A DNA stretch of 22,228 bases from CAYYMH01 sp964472785 (GCA_964472785.1 CAYYMH010000065.1:1-22228), one strand, 5' to 3'; numbered from the stretch's first letter, positions 8,722-16,893 are shown. Notes: a model not told the origin generated them from the letters alone. Numbers and translations: made by a program.

Positions 8722-10230
8722 TTAAACAGAAAATATTCTCATAAATTCCTTGCAAGCAGCAAGCATTCCCGCCTGCAAATCTTCATCCAGCTTTTTCTTT
8801 TCAGCAATATCACTGAGCACGTGAGAATATTTCGTTTCCATGAATTGATAGAAATCTTCCTCTAATCGGGAGATTTCACTGACCGGTAAATCATCAATAA
8901 ATCCCTGTGTTCCCAGAAAAATCAGCGCGATTTGATTCTCCACGGGAAGCGGCTTGTTTTGCGACTGTTTCAGAATCTCTACCATCCGTTCACCGCGTGC
9001 AAGTTGGTCTCTTGTCGATTTATCCAGTTCCGAACTGAATTTGGCAAAACTTTCCAGTTCCCGGTATTGCGCTAATTCCAAACGGAGCTTGCCAGCGACT
9101 TGTTTCATCGCCTTTATTTGGGCATTTCCGCCGACACGGGACACGGATAATCCGACATTAATTGCCGGACGAACACCTGCGTAGAACAGATCCGGCTCCA
9201 AATATATCTGACCGTCAGTGATGGAAATGATATTGGTCGGAATATAAGCTGAAAAATCCCCGGCCTGAGTTTCAACAATCGGCAGCGCAGTTAATGAACC
9301 ACCTCCCAATTTATTACTCAATTTAGCGGCACGTTCGAGTAGTCGGGAATGGAGATAGAAAATATCCCCTGGGAATGCTTCGCGCCCGGGAGGACGACGC
9401 AGTAATAACGACACTTCCCGGTAAGCCCAGGAATGCTTTGACAAATCGTCATAAACCACCAGGGCGTGTTTTCCGTTATCACGAAAATATTCACCCATCG
9501 CGGCGCCGCTATAAGGCGCGATGTAAGTAAATGGCGCCGGATCGTTTGCGTTTGACATGACGACCGTTGTATATTCCATAGCGCCATGTTCCTCCAAAGT
9601 CCGGACAATCTTTGAAAGCGTGGATGCTTTCTGACCGATTCCCACATAAATACAAAAAACGCCCTGATCTTTTTGATTCAAAATCGTATCAATGGCGATG
9701 GTGGTTTTCCCGATTTGTCGGTCACCGATAATCAGCTCTCTCTGCCCGCGCCCGATCGGAATCATCGAATCGATCGCCTTGATTCCCGTCTGAAGCGGTT
9801 CTTTCACTGGCTGGCGAGCAATAACCCCTGGCGCTTTACGTTCAATTGGCAGAAATTGACTGGTGATAATTTCACCCTTGCCATCCACAGCCTGTCCCAG
9901 CGGATTGACGACGCGACCGACCAATTTTTCACCCACCGGAACCTGCATCACTTTTCCGGTGCGTTCGACGTAATCCCCTTCTTTCAGATATTTCTCATCA
10001 CCGAACAACACACAGCCCACATTATCTTCCTCAAGATTCAGCGCCATCCCGAATATACCGGTGGGGAACTGAACCAATTCATTCGCCATCACATTATCCA
10101 GACCGTAAACTCGCGCAATACCGTCGCCGACCTGAATAATTTCGCCGGTCTCCTGAAATTCCGATTTTAGCTTATATTTTTCCAGCTCTTTTTTAATGAC
10201 CGAGGAAATTTCACTTGCCTTGACTTCCAT
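8722..10230 (-). CDS. atpA: ATP synthase F1 subunit alpha
   Basis: Non-catalytic nucleotide-binding subunit. It starts MEVKASEISSVIKKELEKY, the usual N-terminal helix contacting delta. Walker A is GDRQIGKT (residues 169-176); most bacteria have T in place of this I, a variable position in the GxxxxGKT pattern. The visual signature PAINVGLSVSRVGGNAQ is present. Length of 502 aa is standard. It is 8 bp downstream of atpH. Confidence 0.98.
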   Translation of the reverse strand: MEVKASEISSVIKKELEKYKLKSEFQETGEIIQVGDGIARVYGLDNVMANELVQFPTGIFGMALNLEEDNVGCVLFGDEKYLKEGDYVERTGKVMQVPVGEKLVGRVVNPLGQAVDGKGEIITSQFLPIERKAPGVIARQPVKEPLQTGIKAIDSMIPIGRGQRELIIGDRQIGKTTIAIDTILNQKDQGVFCIYVGIGQKASTLSKIVRTLEEHGAMEYTTVVMSNANDPAPFTYIAPYSGAAMGEYFRDNGKHALVVYDDLSKHSWAYREVSLLLRRPPGREAFPGDIFYLHSRLLERAAKLSNKLGGGSLTALPIVETQAGDFSAYIPTNIISITDGQIYLEPDLFYAGVRPAINVGLSVSRVGGNAQIKAMKQVAGKLRLELAQYRELESFAKFSSELDKSTRDQLARGERMVEILKQSQNKPLPVENQIALIFLGTQGFIDDLPVSEISRLEEDFYQFMETKYSHVLSDIAEKKKLDEDLQAGMLAACKEFMRIFSV

Positions 10231-10238
10231 AGTTCTCT

Positions 10239-10772
10239 TTAGTTTTTAGTTAAATGAATTTTCAATTTGTTAAAATGACCCAACACACTGGCATCGAAGA
10301 TTTCTCCGTTTGCCCGAATAATAATGCCACCGATTATTGAGCGATCCAATTTATTTTCAATAATCACTTGCGCATTGAAATAGTCACTCAATTTATTTAT
10401 CAGATCAAATTCTATTTCTTCGGTAATGGGCACCGCTGTGATCACCTGAACATGCATCAAATGATTGAACTGGTGATGATAAATTTTGTAGCTCTCAAAT
10501 ATTTGTTGCCACAAAGCAATGCGTTGATTTTTGAGCACCAGTCCGAAAAAATTCCAAAACAATGGCGAGAAATATTTTGTCAATAGCGGTTCCAGTACTT
10601 CTGCCTGTTTTTTATTGAACGGCATTTTGAGAAATGCTTTGAGATCCGGATGTTGTTCAAGCAAATCGTTCAGCAAACAGAACTCCTGCAAAATTTCATC
10701 AACCCGGTGTTCTTTTTCTGCAATTTCAAACAGTGCTCTGGCGTAGCTTTTTGCTTTCGAAGAAATGATCAT
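10239..10772 (-). CDS. atpH: ATP synthase F1 subunit delta (OSCP)
   Basis: Peripheral-stalk cap that joins the b dimer to the top of F1. The 177-aa protein opens with an N-terminal helical domain (SKAKSYARALFEIAEKE). It ends with the conserved segment IIGGIIIRANGEIFDASVLG then HFNKLKIHL, the delta/OSCP signature region. Position between atpF and atpA supports the call. Sequence conservation of delta is low elsewhere, as is normal. Confidence 0.95.
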   Translation of the reverse strand: MIISSKAKSYARALFEIAEKEHRVDEILQEFCLLNDLLEQHPDLKAFLKMPFNKKQAEVLEPLLTKYFSPLFWNFFGLVLKNQRIALWQQIFESYKIYHHQFNHLMHVQVITAVPITEEIEFDLINKLSDYFNAQVIIENKLDRSIIGGIIIRANGEIFDASVLGHFNKLKIHLTKN

Positions 10773-10780
10773 GAATGTGC

Positions 10781-11263
10781 TTAAAATTCTTTAATGTATT
10801 TTTGAATTAATTGGAGTTGCTGTTGTTCGCTTAACGTATCCCCAACCACTTTTTGGGCGGCGCGCATGGAAATATCAACAGCATATTTCTTCACATCGGC
10901 AATTGCCGAATCTTTACTGAATTCAATCTGTTGCTTTGCATTTTCGAGCATGCGGTCCGCTTCTTGACGCGCCTGAGTGACGATATCATTGCGCATCTTT
11001 TCCGCGGTCTCCTTGCTGCTGTTGATAATTTCAATCGATTCCAATTTCGCCTTTTCGATCAGTTCGCGTTGTTGTTCCAAAAGCGCCTGTGCCTCTTTTT
11101 GATCCTGTTCCGCCTGGTACAAAGACGATTTGATTCGATTCTCTCGGTCATCCAAGGTCTTCAAAATAGGTTTCCAGGCAAGCTTTTTCAGGATCAAAAG
11201 CAAAAGAAAAAAGGTAATAACCGTCCAAAAAATAGTACCGGTATTCGGGCTCAACAAATCCAT
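10781..11263 (-). CDS. atpF: ATP synthase Fo subunit b
   Basis: Peripheral-stalk subunit. There is one N-terminal membrane helix (FWTVITFFLLLLILKKLAW, about residues 12-30) followed by a long charged coiled coil rich in Ala, Gln, Glu and Lys to the C-terminus. Length of 160 aa is typical. Only one b gene is present, so a homodimer is expected rather than a b/b' pair. It lies 8 bp upstream of atpH. Confidence 0.96.
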   Translation of the reverse strand: MDLLSPNTGTIFWTVITFFLLLLILKKLAWKPILKTLDDRENRIKSSLYQAEQDQKEAQALLEQQRELIEKAKLESIEIINSSKETAEKMRNDIVTQARQEADRMLENAKQQIEFSKDSAIADVKKYAVDISMRAAQKVVGDTLSEQQQLQLIQKYIKEF

Positions 11264-11299
11264 TTGAACTATCCCAAATAAAATGAGGTGACGAATTTA

Positions 11300-11527
11300 T
11301 TATTTAAAGCCTAAGATAAAACAAATAACCAGCGCCAGCAAAGCGACACCTTCGATCATGCCAGCAGTAATAATCATAATTCCCCTGATATCAGCAGCAG
11401 CTTCGGGTTGTCTGGCAATGCCTTCGACAGATGCTTTTGCAATGCGACTGATGCCAAACGCACCTGCGAAAGCAGATCCGACAGCGCCCAATCCGGCAGC
11501 AATAAACGCCCATGCAGTTTCAGTCAT
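11300..11527 (-). CDS. atpE: ATP synthase Fo subunit c (rotor ring)
   Basis: 75-aa hairpin of two membrane helices joined by the polar loop ARQPEA. The ion-binding carboxylate is the Glu in GMIEGVALLAL of helix 2. The features known for Na+-type c subunits (Gln in helix 1 and Ser/Thr right after the Glu) are absent: helix 1 has Ile/Gly at the Gln position and Gly follows the Glu. Proton coupling is therefore inferred. A very strong Shine-Dalgarno (AGGAGGA, 11531-11537 on the + coordinates) precedes the ATG, consistent with the high c-subunit copy number. Confidence 0.97.
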   Translation of the reverse strand: MTETAWAFIAAGLGAVGSAFAGAFGISRIAKASVEGIARQPEAAADIRGIMIITAGMIEGVALLALVICFILGFK

Positions 11528-11530
11528 AAC

Positions 11531-11537
11531 TCCTCCT
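11531..11537 (-). promoter_or_regulatory. Strong ribosome binding site of atpE
   Basis: The minus strand reads AGGAGGA, followed by GTT and the atpE ATG. This is an almost complete anti-16S complement and the best Shine-Dalgarno in the operon. It fits translational boosting of the c subunit. Confidence 0.7.
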
Positions 11538-11573
11538 CAAGTCGTTAAATACAATTCCAACAAATCTATTAAA

Positions 11574-12404
11574 TTAATGATGTGAACTCACACTCAAGCC
11601 AATAAAGACAGCAGATAAGATAGTGAAAATATATGCTTGAATTAATGCAATTAACACTTCCAACAAACTGACGAACAAGAGTCCCAAAACCGGAAACGGT
11701 GAAATAAAGATATTTTTAAATAAAAAAATCAATCCCAGAATCGTAAACATGACCAAATGTCCCGCAAGCATATTGGCGAAAAGCCGGATGGCTAAGGCAA
11801 AATGCTTGGTCATCATCCCCAATATTTCGATCACAAATATCAGGGGCGTCAGCATGACTGGAATACCTTCCGGGACAAAACTTTTTACATAACCCGTGAA
11901 ACCGTTTTTGCGGATATTTGAAAACTGGACAAAAAACAATGTGATCAACGCCAGAGAAACTGTGACGGAAATATTGCCTGTGGCAGTTGCGCCCATCGGA
12001 ACCAGTCCCAATAAATTACAGGTGATAATGAAGAAAAATGCGGTCAATAAATAGGGCGCATAACGCTCTGCCTCTGAACCCAGATTGGGATGAATAATGC
12101 TTTCTCTCAAAAAAACAACAATCGCTTCAATTAGATTTGCAGGTCCCCTGGGTATTAACCGTTTTGTTCGAAACGCTAAAGGGATGAAAACAATTAGAAA
12201 TGCCGCAGCGATCCACAGCATGATGACATGTTTGGTAATGGAAAGATCGATTCCGGCGATTTGAATCGGATAAATCACTTCATCTTTTACATGGTGCATG
12301 ATGTATTCCCGAATCCCATAGCTTCCTTCTTCAGCACCATGACCATTTTCTTCAGAGAACAGCAGACATAATTTTATTAAGCTATACCGTATTATTCCTG
12401 TCAT
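11574..12404 (-). CDS. atpB: ATP synthase Fo subunit a
   Basis: Stator channel subunit. Five to six hydrophobic helices follow a hydrophilic, acidic N-terminus (EENGHGAEEG). The essential Arg is in the penultimate conserved helix (LAIRLFANMLAGHLVM). A TTG at 12410 could extend the frame by two residues; the ATG at 12404 is preferred, giving 276 aa. It overlaps the end of the atpI-like gene by 23 nt, suggesting translational coupling. The binding site is weak, consistent with coupling. The N-terminal extension has a hydrophobic patch (LIKLCLLF) that may be a signal-like segment. Confidence 0.95.
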   Translation of the reverse strand: MTGIIRYSLIKLCLLFSEENGHGAEEGSYGIREYIMHHVKDEVIYPIQIAGIDLSITKHVIMLWIAAAFLIVFIPLAFRTKRLIPRGPANLIEAIVVFLRESIIHPNLGSEAERYAPYLLTAFFFIITCNLLGLVPMGATATGNISVTVSLALITLFFVQFSNIRKNGFTGYVKSFVPEGIPVMLTPLIFVIEILGMMTKHFALAIRLFANMLAGHLVMFTILGLIFLFKNIFISPFPVLGLLFVSLLEVLIALIQAYIFTILSAVFIGLSVSSHH

Positions 12405-12789
12405 CAGCAATTTTTCTTAAATTGGCATTTATAAAGCGAAATTCAAAAAATTGACAAATCAGATAGAATGCGACAAGTGAAGATATAAAGTAAATAATAT
12501 CCAAATTTGAGTATCGTATTAACAAAAAAATCATTGCAGCAATTAACAAAAACTTCACGATTATTCCACCAAGGACCACTTGCATAAAAATCTTCATCGG
12601 TTTTTTCAATGACCAAATGATCAACAGAAAGCCTACAAAGAAGATCACCAATCCGGTCACGAATCCGATAATAATTTCATGAAAATTTTTATCGCCGTCA
12701 ATGAAAAATAGAATCAACAAAAATCCGGCTAACAGTAATCCCGTGATAATAAAAACACGGAAAAAATATTTCATCGATTTTTCGAACAT
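12382..12789 (-). CDS. atpI: AtpI-like small membrane protein at head of atp operon
   Basis: 135 aa with four predicted membrane helices (about residues 9-29, 38-60, 68-90 and 95-113) and a short charged C-terminus. Position directly before atpB, overlapping it, is the classic location of atpI, whose product is thought to aid c-ring assembly or Mg2+ supply. The sequence itself is only weakly diagnostic, so the call relies on topology, length and synteny. It is the first gene of the operon; the promoter should lie in the short gap at 12790-12829 or within the upstream gene, and I could not identify one. Confidence 0.65.
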   Translation of the reverse strand: MFEKSMKYFFRVFIITGLLLAGFLLILFFIDGDKNFHEIIIGFVTGLVIFFVGFLLIIWSLKKPMKIFMQVVLGGIIVKFLLIAAMIFLLIRYSNLDIIYFISSLVAFYLICQFFEFRFINANLRKIADDRNNTV

Positions 12790-12829
12790 AAAAATTTAAT
12801 GACCTTAATTTTTAAAGAAGCAAACAAGC

Positions 12830-13489
12830 TCAAACAACAAAAAACTCATAATCCCTGGCGCCAACTTTCTTCGATTTGAAAGCGTGGTACACTAAAACCC
12901 GGCTGCTGTAATTGGTTACCAGATTCAGCAAATCATTTTTCAGGATTCTGAATTTTTGGCTCATCAACGCCCGGAGCAAACCTGTTTCACTATCTGATCT
13001 GGCTTCATAAAAAATATTCGGCGATTCCCCGATCAGAACTTTCCATTCGCCGATCACATTAATACCCAGCTCTTCCAGTCCGTTATAAAACGTTCCTTTG
13101 ATGTATTGTTCATACGCCTCCTCCTGCCCCGGAATGACGTCCCAATATTGACTTAATTTTACAGGACCTTTTTCAGTGCCACGTGGCAGGTGGGGGTATC
13201 TTCCGCTTGACATCATCACTTTACTATGATAATTTGTCACAAAATGCAGCAGTTGCGTTGTGATTTTATTATACTCACTGGTTTTCAGAGCTCTCTCCCA
13301 TTTATCAAGATTTTCAGAAACGCCCACGGAAATGATTTGCGGACCGGCACCAATCAATGTGCTCCACATAGCAACAATGTTTATCCCCAATCGGTTCAGG
13401 GTAGGAAGTCTGCTTCGTTGCATAAAATCTATATATTCATCAGTCTTGTCCGGAATCACGTTCCAATATTCATTGAATTTTATCGCCAT
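12830..13489 (-). CDS. Tandem-duplicated alpha/beta-barrel-like (NIPSNAP/DABB-type) protein
   Basis: Function unknown. The 219-aa protein consists of two homologous halves, about residues 4-93 and 111-200. Matching landmarks are EYWNVIPDKTDEY versus QYWDVIPGQEEAY, LGINIVAMWSTLIG versus LGINVIGEWKVLIG, and LLHFVTNYHSKVM versus LLNLVTNYSSRVL, at a constant offset of 107 residues. The pattern (strand, helix, strand with a central GxW/LIG, helix) suggests a dimeric alpha/beta-barrel or NIPSNAP-like fold completed by internal duplication. There is no signal peptide or membrane helix. AAGGA 8 nt before the ATG supports the start. It lies 40 bp upstream of the atpI-like gene on the same strand and could share its transcript. 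Confidence 0.6.
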   Translation of the reverse strand: MAIKFNEYWNVIPDKTDEYIDFMQRSRLPTLNRLGINIVAMWSTLIGAGPQIISVGVSENLDKWERALKTSEYNKITTQLLHFVTNYHSKVMMSSGRYPHLPRGTEKGPVKLSQYWDVIPGQEEAYEQYIKGTFYNGLEELGINVIGEWKVLIGESPNIFYEARSDSETGLLRALMSQKFRILKNDLLNLVTNYSSRVLVYHAFKSKKVGARDYEFFVV

Positions 13490-13825
13490 GACGAATTCCT
13501 TTTATGATTAGATTTTTAAAAAATCAAGTCGGGTTAGCGTGAAGCACGTATCTCTCGACATTCACTCCAATTAAAAGTTAAAATGAATCTATTTCTACAC
13601 AAGAATCAAGCTAATAAAAATATAAATTATTTTGAAACAATGCAAGGATTTTTTGTGTGATACGAAAATTTATCTCAAAAAATTATGAGAAGTGCATGAT
13701 AAAAAATATCTGTGAAACTCCGTGTTAATCCGTGACAAAAAAATTGCCGGTCGTGAAATTAAAAAATGCTTGATTATTAATTCGAAAATGGTTACTTTTT
13801 CAATTAAAAAAACAATGGAGGACAG
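13490..13825. other. Divergent intergenic region
   Basis: 336 bp between the divergent tandem-domain gene (-) and the PpiC gene (+). It should hold both promoters. A possible -35-like TTGAAA at 13632 faces the PpiC gene, but no convincing -10 follows at 17 nt. It contains a short hairpin (CGTG-AAG-CACG at 13538-13548) and a dispersed repeat copy at 13711-13740. No small gene is evident. Confidence 0.5.
13711..13740 (-). repeat. Dispersed intergenic repeat, copy B
   Basis: On the minus strand this reads as a TCACGGATTAACACGGAG-type sequence, the inverted-orientation partner of the copy at 2271-2300, with about 20 of 25 positions matching. On the plus strand it shows the same 10-nt periodicity (GTGAAACTCC / GTGTTAATCC / GTGACAAAAA). 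Confidence 0.5.
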
Positions 13826-14233
13826 ATGCGAAGAGAAAAAATTATAATCCCGCTGATAGTCGCTTTGACGATTGGCATATTGTTGTTTTCCTGTGGCAAA
13901 AAAGAAGAACCGCAAAAAATTAAGGCTGCTCATATTCTTGTCATGTACAAAGGTGCAGCAAGAGCGCCACAAGAAATCACTTTATCGAAAGAGCAGGCTT
14001 ACAAGAAGGCAAAAAATTTACTCGAACGAATCAAAGCCGGGGAAGACTTCTCTGAATTGGCGCGAAAACACTCAGATTGCCCGAGCAGCGCTCAAGGCGG
14101 CGAACTCGGCGAATTTGGCAAAGGTGATATGGTAAAGCCTTTCGAAGAAGCCGCATTCAATCTTAAAAAAGGAAAAATATCAGAGATTGTCGAAACACCT
14201 TTTGGTTTTCATATTATCAAAAGAATCGGATAA
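13826..14233 (+). CDS. PpiC-type (parvulin) peptidyl-prolyl isomerase lipoprotein
   Basis: Predicted cell-envelope folding factor. The 135-aa precursor has a basic N-terminus, a hydrophobic stretch, and a lipobox-like LLFSC with Cys at residue 23, so it should be lipid-anchored. From residue 33 it is a single rotamase domain: AAHILVMYKG, SELARKHSDCPSSAQGGELG, then FGKGDMVKPFEEAAFNLKKG and TPFGFHIIKRIG. No N-terminal SurA/PrsA chaperone domain is present, so it is a minimal parvulin. TGGAGGA ends 3 nt before the ATG and decides the start. Client proteins are unknown. Confidence 0.93.
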   Translation: MRREKIIIPLIVALTIGILLFSCGKKEEPQKIKAAHILVMYKGAARAPQEITLSKEQAYKKAKNLLERIKAGEDFSELARKHSDCPSSAQGGELGEFGKGDMVKPFEEAAFNLKKGKISEIVETPFGFHIIKRIG

Positions 14234-14246
14234 AAAGTTAAAAAGT

Positions 14247-14270
14247 CCTGTTCTGTTGTGTCAGAACAGG
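14247..14270. terminator. Hairpin between convergent genes
   Basis: The arms CCTGTTCTG (14247-14255) and CAGAACAGG (14262-14270) are perfect 9-nt complements around a 6-nt loop. It sits 14 nt after the PpiC stop and downstream of the convergent GtrA gene. The following bases are not a clean T-run, so terminator function is probable but not certain. Confidence 0.55.
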
Positions 14271-14328
14271 CAGTTCTCCCCAGGTTTAATCTTTAAAGCT
14301 ATCAAACGCTGATAAATTCTTTTAGTGG

Positions 14329-14796
14329 TTAATTTTCTATTTTTTCCCCGGTAAATATTTCGTACGGTTTAAAAGTCCATATATTATTCAAGGAGTAATT
14401 CAAAATCGTGCCCACTGCAATACCGAATGCGTTTGAAATCAGGTAGTGAATATTGAAAAAGTGAGTCAAAATCCACAGCACCCCTAAATTTCCGCCATAC
14501 CCGGCAATACTGGCAACGATGCAAAATTTGATGAAGCGATGAAAAAGTGCTTTAACACCGGGTTTGCCTCTGTCACGCCAGGTCCAGAGATCATTCCAGA
14601 TAAAATTATTGATCATTGCCAGCGCGATTGCCAGGACGCTTGATACAATATAAAAAATGCCGACCACTTCCGTAAAAAACCACAAAAAACCCATGTTGAC
14701 AATCACACCGCTGCCGCCGACAACAGAGAATTTGATAAAACGTAACAGATTTTTTGACATCAATTTTTTCTGAGCCGGTTCGGATGTATATTTCAT
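14329..14796 (-). CDS. GtrA family membrane protein
   Basis: Small four-helix membrane protein of the GtrA/DPMS family, thought to help flip or present polyprenyl-phosphate-linked sugars for cell-surface glycosylation. Four hydrophobic segments and the family patterns FIKFSVVGGSGVIVNMG, NNFIWNDLWTW and NYSLNNIWTF are visible. An upstream frame extension to 14823 exists, but the ATG at 14796 overlaps the stop of the GT39 gene as ATGA. That arrangement points to translational coupling, so 155 aa is preferred. Pairing with a GT39 enzyme supports a role in lipid-linked sugar transfer. Confidence 0.88.
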   Translation of the reverse strand: MKYTSEPAQKKLMSKNLLRFIKFSVVGGSGVIVNMGFLWFFTEVVGIFYIVSSVLAIALAMINNFIWNDLWTWRDRGKPGVKALFHRFIKFCIVASIAGYGGNLGVLWILTHFFNIHYLISNAFGIAVGTILNYSLNNIWTFKPYEIFTGEKIEN

Positions 14797-16259
14797 CTTA
14801 AAGTGCCTTTGTAATCGTAACAACGGTAAATGTAAAAAATACGGAATGGCTTTCCGCGATAATTGATTTCCAATGGCGGTTCTGCCTCGATTTGAGAAAA
14901 ATAGTTGCTTAAATTATCCAAATTTTTATAACGCTTGGCATTACTTGTCACAAAGATTGCGTCTCGTCCGACAAGCGCATCAATATTTGTCCAAAAGGTG
15001 TATTGCAGTCCTTTTTCACCAATTATTTCCCCGCTGTGTGTCGGTAAGTGGTTTTTGGTGTAAAAAGTAATTTCACTGGGAATTTTGTATTCGTGCCCGA
15101 AAATAAAGGTATCTTCACCCATTTCTTGTTTGATTGACTCCACCCGCTCTGCCAATTCTTCCCAGCCAGTCCAGGTGTCGCCTTTTTTAATGGGCATAAT
15201 CGGAAATAAAGGCAACAGATGCATAAATAGAACAATGACCAATCCCAATATCAAACCGGGTTTTAAATATCTGGCAAACCAGCGGCCGCATTTCGTCTCA
15301 CCAAGAGCCCACACCGTCGCTGCGATGACTGAAGTGATGTAAACCGGCGCCATCCAGTTCATTTTAACCAGACTGCGCAGACTGGAAAACGTAAAAATAA
15401 AATAGACCGGTAAACTGAACCAAAAGAGCAGAGAGAATTTTTCATCTTTATCTTTGAACGTTTTTCTACCCGAAGATATCCAGCCACCGATGATAAAAAA
15501 GAATAGATACGGCGTCAACATACCCAGTTGCGAACCGATGAGTTGACCGAAGTAATCGAGCCGCAAACGCTTCATCTCGGAAAACCGGCGCGATGACTGA
15601 AAGGCAAACGACGCCCAGTCATGCTGATAATTCCAAATCAGCACCGGTGAAAAAATCAGCAGGGCGACCAGCACGCCCAAATATGGATGCACCGTTTTCA
15701 GCCAATGGCGCTGCTCTTTGGAAAAAAGCAGAAATAAAAATATTCCCACGCCGAGCAGCACTGCCGTGTATTTGCTCAACATGCCGAATCCCATCGCCAT
15801 GCCGGCAAAATACCACCATTTGGCTGCGGATGTCTTGATGAGCTTCACCATAAAATAGACAATCAGCGTCCAGAAAAACAGCATCGGCACATCCGGCGTG
15901 ATGACCGTCGCGCCAATGGAAAATAATACAGTGCAATTGATCGCAATCACTGTCCACAGCCCCATTCTCTCATCATCGAAAAGTTCGATCACGATCCGGT
16001 ACAACAAAACCATCATGCCCAGCGAATAGAGCACACTGCCCAGCCGGATAAAAAACACCGAATCGCCGCCGATTGCCGTAAAAAACGCAATCGTCCACGC
16101 CGCCATCGGCGGATGGTCAAAATAGCTGAGTGCCAGATTTTTGGCGTATTTCCAGTAGTAGGCTTCCTGGGGGACCAGGGGGACGAGGTTGATGTAGATT
16201 AAACGAAATAGCGTGAGTGACAGTATGGTTGTTAAAGTATAGTTTTTGATTTTTTTCAT
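14793..16259 (-). CDS. GT39-family (PMT/ArnT-like) membrane glycosyltransferase
   Basis: Integral-membrane enzyme expected to transfer a sugar from a polyprenyl-phosphate donor to a protein or envelope lipid on the outer face of the membrane. At 488 aa it has about 10-12 hydrophobic helices. The N-terminal loop carries the hallmark acidic residues QEAYYW (31-36) and SYFDHPPM (45-52), as in ArnT/PMT proteins. The C-terminal 110 residues form a soluble domain. It is coupled to GtrA by a 4-nt overlap. Its leader lacks a Shine-Dalgarno: the ATG is preceded by an A-tract and then the period-7 array at 16271-16369, so translation or promoter placement is unusual. Acceptor substrate is unknown. Confidence 0.9.
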   Translation of the reverse strand: MKKIKNYTLTTILSLTLFRLIYINLVPLVPQEAYYWKYAKNLALSYFDHPPMAAWTIAFFTAIGGDSVFFIRLGSVLYSLGMMVLLYRIVIELFDDERMGLWTVIAINCTVLFSIGATVITPDVPMLFFWTLIVYFMVKLIKTSAAKWWYFAGMAMGFGMLSKYTAVLLGVGIFLFLLFSKEQRHWLKTVHPYLGVLVALLIFSPVLIWNYQHDWASFAFQSSRRFSEMKRLRLDYFGQLIGSQLGMLTPYLFFFIIGGWISSGRKTFKDKDEKFSLLFWFSLPVYFIFTFSSLRSLVKMNWMAPVYITSVIAATVWALGETKCGRWFARYLKPGLILGLVIVLFMHLLPLFPIMPIKKGDTWTGWEELAERVESIKQEMGEDTFIFGHEYKIPSEITFYTKNHLPTHSGEIIGEKGLQYTFWTNIDALVGRDAIFVTSNAKRYKNLDNLSNYFSQIEAEPPLEINYRGKPFRIFYIYRCYDYKGTLR

Positions 16260-16270
16260 ATTTTTTTTTT

Positions 16271-16369
16271 AGGTTCTGGGTTCAGGGTTCTGGGTTCAGG
16301 GTTCAGGGTTCTGGGTTCAGGGTTCAGTGTTTAGGGTTTAGGGTTTAGGGTTTTGGGTTTTGGGTTTTG
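16271..16369 (+). repeat. Period-7 G-rich array (telomere-like heptads), left copy
   Basis: GGG triplets start at 16278, 16285, 16292, 16299, 16306, 16313, 16320, 16334, 16341, 16348, 16355 and 16362, an exact 7-nt period with one GTG interruption at 16327. Units are TTCTGGG, TTCAGGG, TTTAGGG and TTTTGGG. Twelve G-triplets separated by 4-nt spacers make G-quadruplex formation on the plus strand likely. The array covers the 3' end of the four-helix-bundle gene and the leader of the GT39 gene. Confidence 0.9.
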
Positions 16370-16737
16370 TTCCTTTTGTAGTTTGTTAGGTATTTTATAA
16401 AGCCTCTGATTGCTGCCCGGGTTCTGCCTGCCAGATCATAAGTTGTTTTAAAATCATCGGCTGATATATATTTTTCATCCAACGCGACATATAATTCACT
16501 CTGGACTTCAGTGCAGGAACGTTTGGCGTAACGTAAAAATCGAATAAATTCGGCATTGGATTCAGCGTCGAAGCCCTCGGCGATATTATGCATGGATGAA
16601 CCAGCCGCTTTTTGAATCTGATCCTTCAATCCCCAATCCCGAGAAAAACTTGGCTCTTTAGTCAACCGATATACATGCCGTGTCAATTCTCGTGCCAACT
16701 GCCACGCTTCAATTTCTTCAAACTTGGAAATTTTCAT
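16345..16737 (-). CDS. S23/Avd-like four-helix-bundle protein (possible DGR accessory)
   Basis: 130-aa all-helical protein of the 23S rRNA intervening-sequence (S23) family, to which the DGR accessory factor Avd is structurally related. Visible hallmarks are FEEIEAWQLARELTRHVYRL, GLKDQIQKAAGSSMHNIAEG and FIRFLRYAKRSCTEVQSELY. In studied DGRs, Avd is a basic pentamer that binds RT and template RNA. Start: GGAGGAGG directly precedes the ATG at 16737. The frame runs upstream to 16875, but that part is translated repeat sequence. The last residues (TQNPKP) are encoded by the heptad array, so the C-terminus has grown into a repeat. It lies 165 bp after target 1 on the same strand. Avd function is an inference: free-standing S23-like genes also occur without DGRs. 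Confidence 0.6.
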   Translation of the reverse strand: MKISKFEEIEAWQLARELTRHVYRLTKEPSFSRDWGLKDQIQKAAGSSMHNIAEGFDAESNAEFIRFLRYAKRSCTEVQSELYVALDEKYISADDFKTTYDLAGRTRAAIRGFIKYLTNYKRNKTQNPKP

Positions 16738-16765
16738 CCTCCTCCAACCTTTCAATTTTAAAATC

Positions 16766-16814
16766 CAAACCCTGAACCTGGAACCTTGAACCTTGAACCC
16801 AAAACCCAAAACCT
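16766..16814 (-). repeat. Period-7 array (C-rich on +), right flank of Avd-like gene
   Basis: CC or CCC begins at 16770, 16777, 16784, 16791, 16798, 16805 and 16812, an exact 7-nt period, with units such as TTGAACC and AAAACCC. It is in inverted orientation to the array at 16271-16369, so the four-helix-bundle gene is bounded by inverted heptad arrays. It starts shortly after the conserved 3' flank of target 1. Confidence 0.85.
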
Positions 16815-16893
16815 CGTTATTCTCACTCCGCTCACTCGTCGCTCGTCCCTCGCTCCTCATTCGCTCCGTTCCCACAACTCGTTTTTGCTCATG

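Noticed and set aside
16271..16369. CRISPR array or eukaryotic telomere
   Set aside because: A 7-nt period without spacers excludes CRISPR. The array is short, internal and flanked by bacterial genes, so it is not a chromosome end or contamination.
16738..16875. N-terminal extension of the four-helix-bundle frame (MGTERMRSEG...)
   Set aside because: It is translation of the conserved 3' flank of target 1 and the heptad array. A strong Shine-Dalgarno directly precedes the internal ATG at 16737.
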